Source: GCA-2747515 sp964427825
Lineage (GTDB): Bacteria; Patescibacteriota; Minisyncoccia; Moranbacterales; GCA-2747515
Direction: 5' to 3'
DNA length: 11,473 nucleotides
Assembly: GCA_964427825.1 (NCBI GenBank)
Contig: CAYRUU010000030.1
Span: forward strand, 1-11,473
How positions within the stretch are numbered: position 1 is the stretch's first letter; every line of letters starts with the position of its first letter. This document shows, in pieces, positions 1-6,108 of this stretch. Made by a program: the position numbers and the translations under genes. Under the pieces are notes generated by a model. The model was not told the DNA's origin. It was given only the letters and a program-made list of their open reading frames with translations, and searched no databases.

Positions 1-3
1 GTG

Positions 4-75
4 TCGGGGTACTGGGACTCGAACCCAGACTAAATCCTCCCAAAGGACTCGTGCTAGCCATTACACTATACCCCG
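4..75 (-). tRNA. tRNA-Pro, anticodon UGG
   Basis: The minus strand folds into a complete cloverleaf. It has a 7-bp acceptor stem CGGGGTA/TACCCCG, a D arm GTGT/GCAC, an anticodon stem AGTCC/GGATT (one G-U) with loop TTTGGGA, and a T arm CTGGG-TTCGAGT-CCCAG. The anticodon is TGG, read by proline CCA and, by wobble, other CCN codons. The bacterial proline identity features C1-G72, discriminator A73 and G37 are all present. The 3' CCA is not encoded (the next bases are CAC), so it would have to be added by a tRNA nucleotidyltransferase. There is a short variable loop and no intron. Confidence 0.96.
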
Positions 76-87
76 CCGCACTGTGGT

Positions 88-116
88 ATCATACAATACA
101 CTCGCGGTTTTGCCAA
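88..116 (-). promoter_or_regulatory. Promoter of tRNA-Pro
   Basis: On the minus strand there is a -35 TTGGCA (111-116) and a -10 TATGAT (88-93) separated by 17 bases, each matching the sigma70 consensus at 5 of 6 positions. The expected start lies near 81, a few bases before the tRNA 5' end at 75. This suggests the tRNA is transcribed on its own and not from the decayed restriction locus upstream. Confidence 0.7.
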
Positions 117-169
117 GCAGTGGTGGCACAATAGGATTAATATGTCCTATACTGCCCCACAGTATATAC

Positions 170-331
170 TCACCACTGAAAAATATCCACAAAATTTTGC
201 AGTGCATTCTTAATGCGCGTGATAATTGATTCAGACTCACGTAGTGTTGATTGCTTGGGCAAAAGCGCAATAATATCATCACTCAGCGGCATTCGCCCAG
301 TATAGAAATAATCTTCAATCATTTTTTTCAT
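170..331 (-). pseudogene. hsdR: Remnant of type I restriction HsdR C-terminus
   Basis: A 53-residue minus-strand frame contains IEDYFYTGRMPLSDDIIALL and ends with RIKNALQNFVDIFQW and TGA. From memory this follows the extreme C-terminus of type I restriction endonuclease R subunits (a Y-x-Y-T-G-x-x-P-L-x-D-D stretch, then an R-I...F-V-x-x-F helix). A real HsdR is about 1000 aa, so nuclease and helicase domains are absent and only the tail survives. It has no visible ribosome binding site and overlaps the HsdS remnant upstream in another frame, which fits fusion by deletion. Family assignment is by pattern recall only; the fragment cannot be a functional enzyme. Confidence 0.62.
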
Positions 332-473
332 TTGTATAACCCAAAATAAAACTTTTTCCAGCAGTTAAAACAGGAGTTTTCTATGAATGATTATACTCTG
401 TATTTTTTACAATATACTTTGTTGGCTGTTCATAATCTAAACATCCTCCCAATTTCTTCTCCTCCCATCCTCG
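315..473 (-). pseudogene. hsdS: Remnant of type I specificity subunit HsdS
   Basis: The minus-strand frame from 473 reads RGWEEKKLGGCLDYEQPTKY and continues through a segment ending TPVLTAGKSFILGYTNEK. This is the characteristic start of a target-recognition domain in type I HsdS (W-E-E-K-K-L-G-x-C then Y-x-Q-P-T-K-Y-I-V, then the P-V-L-T-A-G-K-S-F-I-L-G-Y-T block). A TAG stop at 381-383 replaces what should be a tyrosine just before KTPVLTAG, and the frame stops at 315. About 50 of the usual roughly 400 residues remain. The piece may begin a little further upstream in a different frame. It cannot work as a DNA-recognition subunit. Confidence 0.75.
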
Positions 474-606
474 GGCAAAAGGAAAAACCACAAAGATTCC
501 TGTGAACGATCTTTAATGATCCTGAGAAGTTCTCCATGCTGTTTTGCGTTAATGCCGCATAGTGCAGTCTATCCAGTGCAAGCAGTTTGTCGGCAGATCT
601 TTTTTG

Positions 607-742
607 CTTTTCCGAGAGATATTTGTAAAAGATAAAGCCCAAGATATAGTTTTTTATACTCGTCGGCATTCATCTTGCCGCGTAACATATTTGCAATACC
701 CCATAATTTGCTTTCTAGTTGCCTTCTTTGTTCCGCTGTCAT
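607..742 (-). pseudogene. hsdM: Remnant of type I modification methylase HsdM N-terminus
   Basis: From ATG at 742 the minus strand encodes MTAEQRRQLESKLWGIANML, then RGKMNADEYK. In the next frame it continues as KNYILGFIFYKYLSEK. Together these match the N-terminal helical domain of type I HsdM (L-E-S-x-L-W, R-x-K-M-x-A-x-E-Y-K-N-Y-x-L-G-x-I-F-Y-K-Y-L-S-E-K). The switch occurs at a run of six A (T on the plus strand, about 650-655): one extra A breaks the frame. After the SEK motif the similarity stops, so the SAM-binding and NPPF catalytic regions are missing. Bases 474-606 lie between the HsdM and HsdS pieces and I could not assign them. Confidence 0.8.
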
Positions 743-755
743 AAAGATGATGACT

Positions 756-789
756 AAAAAACTGTTACACCGTGTCTATTTTACGGTGT
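756..789 (-). terminator. Probable intrinsic terminator of uvrB
   Basis: On the minus strand a perfect 7-bp stem ACACCGT/ACGGTGT (783-789 and 767-773) with a 9-base loop is followed, after five bases, by six T (756-761). It lies 68 bases beyond the uvrB stop. The gap between stem and T-run is longer than ideal, so efficiency is uncertain. It separates the repair cluster from the decayed restriction locus. Confidence 0.5.
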
Positions 790-856
790 TTATCAAAGAA
801 TGACAAACCGCAGTATGAGTTGTACGGATATCATTGTCTCTGCGCGTGAGTGACCC

Positions 857-2815
857 CTACCGCAATTTGCGCAGGGTGCGGATTTCATCGCGGATGAGTG
901 CTGCCTCTTCAAAGTTAAGGTTTTTGGCGGCTTTTTTCATGTCTGCTTCGCGCTGCGCGAGATAGGCTTCAATGTTTTCCATGCGTGCCAATGTCACAAA
1001 CTCCTCCACCTCTTCCCTTTTTTCCTCCGCGGTTTTGACGATGGATGCGATATTTTTCCGAATTGTTTGCGGCGTGATGCTGTGCTGTTCGTTGTATGCC
1101 AGTTGGATGGCGCGCCGTCGCTCCGTTTCGTCAATGGCGCGCTTCAGCGATCCGGTGATGGTGTCCGCATACAAGATAACGCGCCCGCCGACATTGCGTG
1201 CCGCGCGTCCAATGGTTTGGATCAGCGACACCTCCGAACGCAAAAACCCCTCTTTATCCGCATCCAAAATCGCCACAAGCGACACTTCCGGTAAATCCAG
1301 CCCCTCGCGCAATAAGTTCACGCCAACAAGTACATCAAATGTGCCACGTCGCAAGTCCTCCAAGATACTGATGCGCTCCAACGTCTCCACATCGGCGTGC
1401 AAGTACTTCGCCTTGATAGCACTCTCCGTGAAATACTCCGACAGATCTTCCGCTTGTTTTTTTGTCAGCGTCGTAATGAGCACACGCTCGTTTTTTGCCA
1501 CAACCTTTGCAATCTCTTCAACCACATCTCGCACCTGCGTCGCCGTCGGGCGCACAGAGAGTGCCGGATCCACCAAGCCCGTCGGGCGGATGATCTGCTC
1601 CACAATGCGCACACTGTGATCTTTTTCATACTGCGCCGGTGTCGCTGACACAAAGATCGTTTGTCCCATGCGCTCCTGAAATTCCTCAAAATTTAACGGT
1701 CGGTTGTCCAGCGCCGTGGGCAGGCGAAAACCGTGCTCAATGAGATTCATCTTGCGCGCACGATCACCGTTGTACATCCCCGCAATTTGTGGCACCGTGG
1801 CGTGCGACTCGTCAATCACTAGCATGTAGTCCTTGGGAAAATAGTCCATGAGTGTATAAGGTGCTTCACCGACGCTGCGACCCGTGAGGTACAGTGAGTA
1901 GTTCTCAATGCCATTGCAATACCCCAATTCCTTCATCATCACAAGATCTTGCCGCGTACGCTGCTCCAAACGCTGCGCCTCCAAAAGCTTGCCGTGATCA
2001 CGAAAATATCGCAGACGTTCTTCCAAATCACGCTCAATCTGTGTCAGTGACTCTTGCAACACGGGCTCCGGCACGACAAAATGTTTTGCCGGATAAATGA
2101 TTGCTTCGTCCATGTCTGCGCGCTTTTCGCCGGTCACGATGTCCAATTCCATGATTGCCGCAACGCGCGTGCCGCGGAGGATGATGCGGATGATTGCCTC
2201 GCGCCCTGCCGGAACGATGTCAATCGTCGGACCTGTTGCCCGAAATTTTGCACGTGCCAAAGCGTCGCTGCGCTGGTAGTGCTGATCCACAAACCGCCGC
2301 AACAATGCATCACGATCCACCATGTCGCCAACGCGCACCGTGATCATGCTTTCTTTGTAAAATGTCGGTGATCCCAAGCCGTAAATGCACGACACACTTG
2401 CCACAATAATGACATCACGCCGCGTCAAAAGCGCCGCTGTCGCCGCATGGCGCAAGCGATCAATCTCTTCGTTGATCTCCACTTCCTTGTCAATATAAGT
2501 GTCTGATGCGCGCACATATGCCTCCGGCTGATAGTAGTCGTAGTAGGACACGAAATACTCTACGGCGTTACGTGGAAAAAACGTGCGAAACTCTTGTGCA
2601 AGCTGCGCGGCAAGCGTCTTGTTGTGTGCGATGATGAGTGTCGGTTTTTGCACGTGCTGAATCACATTGGCAACGGTGAACGTCTTGCCGGACCCCGTCA
2701 CACCCAAAAGCGTCTGCCCGCCATCACCGGCGTCAATGCCCCGCGCCAGCGCGTCAATCGCTTGCGGCTGGTCGCCGGTCGGTTCAAATGTTTTGTGGAT
2801 CTGAAACTGTTGCAT
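857..2815 (-). CDS. uvrB: UvrABC excision nuclease subunit B
   Basis: UvrB is the damage-verifying helicase-like subunit of nucleotide excision repair; it is loaded by UvrA and recruits UvrC for dual incision. From the chosen start the protein has 652 aa, a normal length. Visible are the N-terminal F-x-P-x-G-D-Q-P-x-A-I block, Walker A GVTGSGKT (about 38-45), the beta-hairpin YYDYYQPEAY (about 91-100) that clamps DNA, Walker B DESH (about 335-338), helicase motif VI QTIGRAARN (about 533-541) and a C-terminal UVR domain (about 612-648) for UvrC binding. An upstream ATG at 2860 would add 15 residues, but MQQFQIHKTFEPTGDQPQAI aligns with the usual family start, so 2815 is preferred; neither has a clear Shine-Dalgarno. 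It follows trmB by 63 bp and is probably co-transcribed. Confidence 0.97.
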   Translation of the reverse strand: MQQFQIHKTFEPTGDQPQAIDALARGIDAGDGGQTLLGVTGSGKTFTVANVIQHVQKPTLIIAHNKTLAAQLAQEFRTFFPRNAVEYFVSYYDYYQPEAYVRASDTYIDKEVEINEEIDRLRHAATAALLTRRDVIIVASVSCIYGLGSPTFYKESMITVRVGDMVDRDALLRRFVDQHYQRSDALARAKFRATGPTIDIVPAGREAIIRIILRGTRVAAIMELDIVTGEKRADMDEAIIYPAKHFVVPEPVLQESLTQIERDLEERLRYFRDHGKLLEAQRLEQRTRQDLVMMKELGYCNGIENYSLYLTGRSVGEAPYTLMDYFPKDYMLVIDESHATVPQIAGMYNGDRARKMNLIEHGFRLPTALDNRPLNFEEFQERMGQTIFVSATPAQYEKDHSVRIVEQIIRPTGLVDPALSVRPTATQVRDVVEEIAKVVAKNERVLITTLTKKQAEDLSEYFTESAIKAKYLHADVETLERISILEDLRRGTFDVLVGVNLLREGLDLPEVSLVAILDADKEGFLRSEVSLIQTIGRAARNVGGRVILYADTITGSLKRAIDETERRRAIQLAYNEQHSITPQTIRKNIASIVKTAEEKREEVEEFVTLARMENIEAYLAQREADMKKAAKNLNFEEAALIRDEIRTLRKLR

Positions 2816-2878
2816 ACGCGCCAATTGTGGCACAAAAGATGTGCTATGGCAAGATAACATCGGTGCGCCGCGCGGGTG

Positions 2879-3478
2879 TTACAGAGAAAAGCGACAACGA
2901 TAGATTATCTTACCCTCTGCTACTTTGGCGTTTTCCCATTTTGTTGTCACACCATGCGGTGGTGCATCAAAAAGTGTCGGCACAATCCCGCACAATTGCA
3001 AGATGTCCACTGTTTCTTCAAAAAGCCTCTGTTGATCGGTCTGAAAAATCCACTGCGTTGTCGTGGGGATCCACGTTTGTACATCGCGCACAAAGTGTTC
3101 CGTCACAACACGCCGTTTTTTGTGTCGCTCTTTAAACCACGGATCGGGAAAGTTGATAAAAATTTCTTCAATCGCCACCCCCTTATCAATAGACGACTGC
3201 AACAATGAACGTACATTACGCGTCGCATCACCATCAAACACGCGCACATTTTCATGTGCTGCAAAAATCTTTTCCAATCGTCGCGCCAGCGGCTTGCGAA
3301 TTTCACACACGATCATATTTTTCTCCGCGCCCCATCGCTCCAGCAACTGCGCCGCAAATTCTCCGCGATCGGCACCGATGTCCATGATGATCGGTCGCGC
3401 ATTATCAAAGCCCTCAAAGACATGTTCCGTCCTATCCGCCAATGGATTCACATGATGTCGTACGCGTTTTTTGGGCAT
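2879..3478 (-). CDS. trmB: tRNA (guanine-N7)-methyltransferase TrmB
   Basis: This 199-aa class I SAM-dependent methyltransferase forms m7G46 in the tRNA variable loop. The SAM-binding motif appears as DIGADRGEF (33-41; the family usually has DIGCGxGxF), with the acidic residue E59 at the end of the next strand (VCEIRK). The TrmB signature NFPDPWFKERHKKRR spans 109-123, followed by TD (147-148) and the C-terminal T-x-K-W-E (179-182), the usual T-x-[YF]-E substrate-binding motif. The length is near the family norm of 200-240. It lies between the AP endonuclease gene (110 bp upstream) and uvrB in the same direction. No strong ribosome binding site is visible; a GAGGAAAAG stretch lies about 17 to 25 bases upstream, too far to be a normal site. 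Confidence 0.94.
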   Translation of the reverse strand: MPKKRVRHHVNPLADRTEHVFEGFDNARPIIMDIGADRGEFAAQLLERWGAEKNMIVCEIRKPLARRLEKIFAAHENVRVFDGDATRNVRSLLQSSIDKGVAIEEIFINFPDPWFKERHKKRRVVTEHFVRDVQTWIPTTTQWIFQTDQQRLFEETVDILQLCGIVPTLFDAPPHGVTTKWENAKVAEGKIIYRCRFSL

Positions 3479-3530
3479 AAGCGTTGATAATAATCTCTTT
3501 TCCTCATAATATCTTCCCCTCTGCTTTCAC

Positions 3531-3565
3531 CTGTCATCCCGAACACCGTTTGGGATCGCATTTTT
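3531..3565. repeat. REP-like palindrome in the xth-trmB gap
   Basis: Within the 110-bp gap between the endonuclease and trmB genes, ATCCCGAAC-ACC-GTTTGGGAT (3536-3556) forms a 9-bp hairpin with a single G-U pair and a 3-base loop, preceded by CTGTC. The CTGTCATCCCGA...GGGAT layout resembles widespread bacterial dispersed palindromes of the form TGTCATCCCGAGC...GGGATC. On the plus strand five T follow four bases later, but no plus-strand gene ends here. On the minus strand one pair becomes A-C and no T-run follows, so terminator function is doubtful. Only one copy is present in the window. Confidence 0.4.
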
Positions 3566-3588
3566 CACAAATCACTTGCCACCCATAC

Positions 3589-4413
3589 TCACACACGCAC
3601 ATCCATCATCAGCGGGCAATGATCGGATCCCTGCTGCTCGCTCATGTAGCGAATCTCCGCCACGTGCGACAGCAGCGTCTGATCCAAAAAAAAGTAGTCA
3701 ATCCGCCAGCCGACATTGCGGTCGCGGGCGCGCGTAATCGGATCCCAATACGAATACACATCCGTCACACCGGGATTTTTTTCGCGCCACACATCTACCC
3801 AACCCGCCGCCATCACGCGATCCATCCACGCGCGCTCGTCGGGATGAAAGCCAATATGCCCGTCATTTTCCTTCGGACGCGCCAAATCAATGGCGGTATG
3901 TGCCACATTCATATCTCCGCCCACAATCACCACATGCCCCGCAGCACGCAAATCATTCATAAATGCCAACGTCTTGTCGAAAAAAATGAGCTTCTCGCGC
4001 CACGCCTGCTCACTCTTACCACCGTTGGGAAAATAGATGGAGAGAAAATCATATGTCGTGCCGGCATGCGGAAAGGCGACGTGCGTAATACGCCCCTCGT
4101 CGTCATTCGGCGCGTCGGGAATATGTGCCAACACCGTCGGTGCAATGTCGTTTTTCTCCATCCACGCGCGGCGTACCCAAATCCCCGTCCCCGCATAACC
4201 GGGCTTGTCGGCACTGTGATAGTACTGTGCATAATCAGTATGGTCAGTGAGAAATGTACTAAACTGCTCTTTTTTGCCTTTGATCTCTTGCACAAGCAGC
4301 AAATCCAACGGCTGTAGGCGTAAAAGATCGTCCAGCGCACCCTTGCGTTCCACGGCGCGCAAACCGTTGACATTCCATGTTACTACTGTCATGTTCATGA
4401 CGTTTTTGTTCAT
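3589..4413 (-). CDS. xth: Exodeoxyribonuclease III family AP endonuclease
   Basis: This metal-dependent endonuclease/exonuclease/phosphatase fold enzyme cuts the backbone 5' of abasic sites in base excision repair and has 3' repair exonuclease activity. The 274-aa product has all the catalytic blocks in order: WNVNGLRA with N14, QE at 42-43 (metal ligand E43), Y127 in IYFPNGG, GGDMNVAH with D167 and N169, the R-A-R-D-R-N-V-G-W-R-I-D-Y block at 228-240, and SDH with the D265-H266 pair. Length and order are those of ExoIII/XthA. Three ATG codons (4413, 4398, 4392) are possible and none has a clear ribosome binding site; the core begins right after the third. A well-formed promoter lies directly upstream, making this the first gene of a probable xth-trmB-uvrB transcript. 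Confidence 0.95.
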   Translation of the reverse strand: MNKNVMNMTVVTWNVNGLRAVERKGALDDLLRLQPLDLLLVQEIKGKKEQFSTFLTDHTDYAQYYHSADKPGYAGTGIWVRRAWMEKNDIAPTVLAHIPDAPNDDEGRITHVAFPHAGTTYDFLSIYFPNGGKSEQAWREKLIFFDKTLAFMNDLRAAGHVVIVGGDMNVAHTAIDLARPKENDGHIGFHPDERAWMDRVMAAGWVDVWREKNPGVTDVYSYWDPITRARDRNVGWRIDYFFLDQTLLSHVAEIRYMSEQQGSDHCPLMMDVRV

Positions 4414-4426
4414 CGCTTACACCCCC

Positions 4427-4455
4427 ATCATACGGGACGTCGCGCAACACTTCAA
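4427..4455 (-). promoter_or_regulatory. Promoter of the xth-trmB-uvrB cluster
   Basis: On the minus strand a -35 TTGAAG (4450-4455) and a -10 TATGAT (4427-4432) are separated by 17 bases. Transcription would start near 4420, leaving a very short leader before the ATG at 4413 or about 28 bases before the ATG at 4392, which slightly favours a downstream start codon. It lies back to back with the dedA promoter. Confidence 0.55.
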
Positions 4456-4468
4456 GTCCGCTGAAGTA

Positions 4469-4497
4469 TTGAGTCGCGGCAGGCAACGTGCTATAGT
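4469..4497 (+). promoter_or_regulatory. Promoter of dedA
   Basis: TTGAGT (4469-4474) and TATAGT (4492-4497) are spaced by 17 bases, giving a predicted start near 4504 and a leader of about 25 bases before the ATG at 4529. A perfect TATAAT also occurs at 4511-4516, but it has no good -35 at the correct distance and would leave only a few bases of leader. Which -10 is used cannot be decided from sequence. Confidence 0.5.
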
Positions 4498-4528
4498 GCA
4501 GAAGTATCCGTATAATTCTTCATTGACT

Positions 4529-5173
4529 ATGTGGCTTATTGACTTTATCTTGCATATTGACACGCACATCGGCGAAATGATTGCGCAGTATGGCAACCTC
4601 ACCTATGCCATCCTCGCGCTCATCGTTTTTGCCGAAACTGGCTTGGTATTCACGCCATTTCTCCCTGGCGACTCTCTTCTCTTTGCTGCCGGTATGTTTG
4701 CGGCAAAAGGATCACTCAACCCCATTGTGCTTTCGATCATTTTGATGACGGCAACACTGGTGGGCGACAATGTCAATTATTGGATCGGACGCAAATTTGG
4801 CAAACTCATCGTGCACAACAAACGCCTCCCCATCAATCAAACGCATATTGATAAAACGCAAAACTTTATGGATCGGCACGGCGGCAAGACGATTTTTCTG
4901 GCGCGTTTCATGCCCATCATCCGCACGTTTGCACCGTTTGTCGCCGGTATGGGCAAGATGCACTATCAGCGCTTCATCATGTTCAGCATCATCGGTTGCA
5001 TTGTGTGGGTGTGGGGTTTTGTTTTTGCCGGATACTTCTTTGGCAATATCCCCTTTGTGCGTGACAACTTTACCGCCGTTGTCATGGGCATCATTCTTCT
5101 CTCCATCTCGCCCGCTCTCGTCAGTTTCATCAAAAGCAAATTGCGACGTCCGCCGCAAGACACACGCGCATAG
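4529..5173 (+). CDS. dedA: DedA family membrane protein
   Basis: This is a polytopic inner-membrane protein of the DedA/VTT (SNARE-associated) family. Members are linked to membrane lipid translocation and to membrane potential and envelope homeostasis; the exact substrate here is unknown. From ATG 4529 the product is 214 aa, the usual size. It shows FAETGLVFTPFLPGD (34-48) with the family E-x-G and P-F-L-P-G-D residues, GDNVNYWIGRKFG (79-91), and the second conserved block FMDRHGG...RFMPIIRTFAPFVAG (113-140) with its arginines and prolines. Hydrophobic segments lie at about 26-60, 65-80, 147-172 and 182-201. The reading frame stays open upstream to 4247, but that part runs antisense to the endonuclease gene and does not resemble DedA. 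It is the only plus-strand gene and converges on the Nif3 gene with an 18-bp gap. Confidence 0.93.
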   Translation: MWLIDFILHIDTHIGEMIAQYGNLTYAILALIVFAETGLVFTPFLPGDSLLFAAGMFAAKGSLNPIVLSIILMTATLVGDNVNYWIGRKFGKLIVHNKRLPINQTHIDKTQNFMDRHGGKTIFLARFMPIIRTFAPFVAGMGKMHYQRFIMFSIIGCIVWVWGFVFAGYFFGNIPFVRDNFTAVVMGIILLSISPALVSFIKSKLRRPPQDTRA

Positions 5174-5191
5174 CATCAACCCATTTGCACA

Positions 5192-6043
5192 TTAGAGATC
5201 TTCCATCAACGGTTCGCCGGCAAGAAAGATTGACGGGATGTTGTGCGCCATGAAATAGTCTACCATTGCCATGCACGCGAATTTTTCGGTGGAATAGTGC
5301 GTGCCTCCCAAAAGCGCAATACCATTTTGTGCAGCATAGGCATGCATGGGTGCGGCATATGGTGTCTGTGCTGTGATCCCGGTAACCAATACCCGTACAT
5401 CATGCGCCACCATGTCTTCCAAAACAGCCTGCTCCAATCCGCCACCCGCTACCACAGCAACGACACCTCCCGGAATGTCCGACAGCCCGTTGGCATACAG
5501 CGACACCTTATGTCCGACCGCCGTCGCAAAACGCTCGTGTATCTGCGCAAGTGACGTGTCTGATGCTGTGCCAAAAACACCAGCCATGCCGCCATGATAC
5601 ATACAAAACGACTGCGTCGGCACAATAGCCAACGCATGTGCCAATGTTATGCTTGTAGAATAGGGGCTCTCATGATCCAGTGGCACGTGCAAATTGTAAA
5701 TGGCAATGCGCTGCTTTTTGAATGCCACAAGCAGATCACGATCCATTTGCGAAAAGACCTGAGGCGCACGGCGAAGATCCCAAATGGAGGGATGATGCAC
5801 AAACAACAACGCATCGTGCGCACCGTCTGCAAGGATGGTACGCATTACCGCCGCCGTGGGAAAAACCGCCGTGTACACCCGCGTAATCTCCGTGGCAAAA
5901 TCACATACCACGCCCATGGACCGCTCCACAAATTGCGGCGCCAGAAAATCCGCAATTTCCGTCATGTACTGTGCCCAATCATCCGACAACGCCGGTGTGA
6001 TGAAATCTTTTTCCAGTTGTGTATAAAGTTCTTGCACGCGCAT
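5192..6043 (-). CDS. Nif3/DUF34 family di-metal protein
   Basis: This 283-aa protein belongs to the Nif3-like family, often labelled GTP cyclohydrolase 1 type 2 although that activity is not established for most members. The family binds two metal ions in toroidal oligomers. The expected ligands are visible: HH at 83-84 in LLFVHHPSIWDL, D123 in NLHVPLDHES, and H249/E253 in GGTHYSTEKF, matching the His-His-Asp-His-Glu set known from E. coli YbgI. Length agrees with the short form lacking an inserted central domain. A weak GAAAG lies nine bases before the ATG. It begins 65 bp after the end of the giant gene, so read-through from that operon is possible. Biological role unknown. Confidence 0.9.
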   Translation of the reverse strand: MRVQELYTQLEKDFITPALSDDWAQYMTEIADFLAPQFVERSMGVVCDFATEITRVYTAVFPTAAVMRTILADGAHDALLFVHHPSIWDLRRAPQVFSQMDRDLLVAFKKQRIAIYNLHVPLDHESPYSTSITLAHALAIVPTQSFCMYHGGMAGVFGTASDTSLAQIHERFATAVGHKVSLYANGLSDIPGGVVAVVAGGGLEQAVLEDMVAHDVRVLVTGITAQTPYAAPMHAYAAQNGIALLGGTHYSTEKFACMAMVDYFMAHNIPSIFLAGEPLMEDL

Positions 6044-6108
6044 AGTAATCTTTCATTGTGTGACAATATTATCAAATTCCACGGGATGAGTAAACCCGAA
6101 TGAATTAA

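Noticed and set aside
61..282. Minus-strand 73-codon frame overlapping tRNA-Pro
   Set aside because: It runs into the tRNA and is a shifted reading of the HsdR remnant.
972..1619. Plus-strand frame of 215 codons inside uvrB
   Set aside because: It is antisense to conserved UvrB sequence, rich in S, R and T as typical of shadow frames, and resembles no protein.
2816..2860. Longer UvrB starting at 2860
   Set aside because: The extra 15 residues have no family counterpart and no ribosome binding site; the start at 2815 matches the usual UvrB N-terminus.
4247..4528. Longer DedA start at 4247
   Set aside because: The extension is antisense to the AP endonuclease gene, basic and serine-rich, and a promoter at 4469-4497 lies inside it.
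6081..6098. CGGG/CCCG hairpin after the giant gene as a terminator
   Set aside because: The stem is only about four pairs and no T-run follows on the minus strand.
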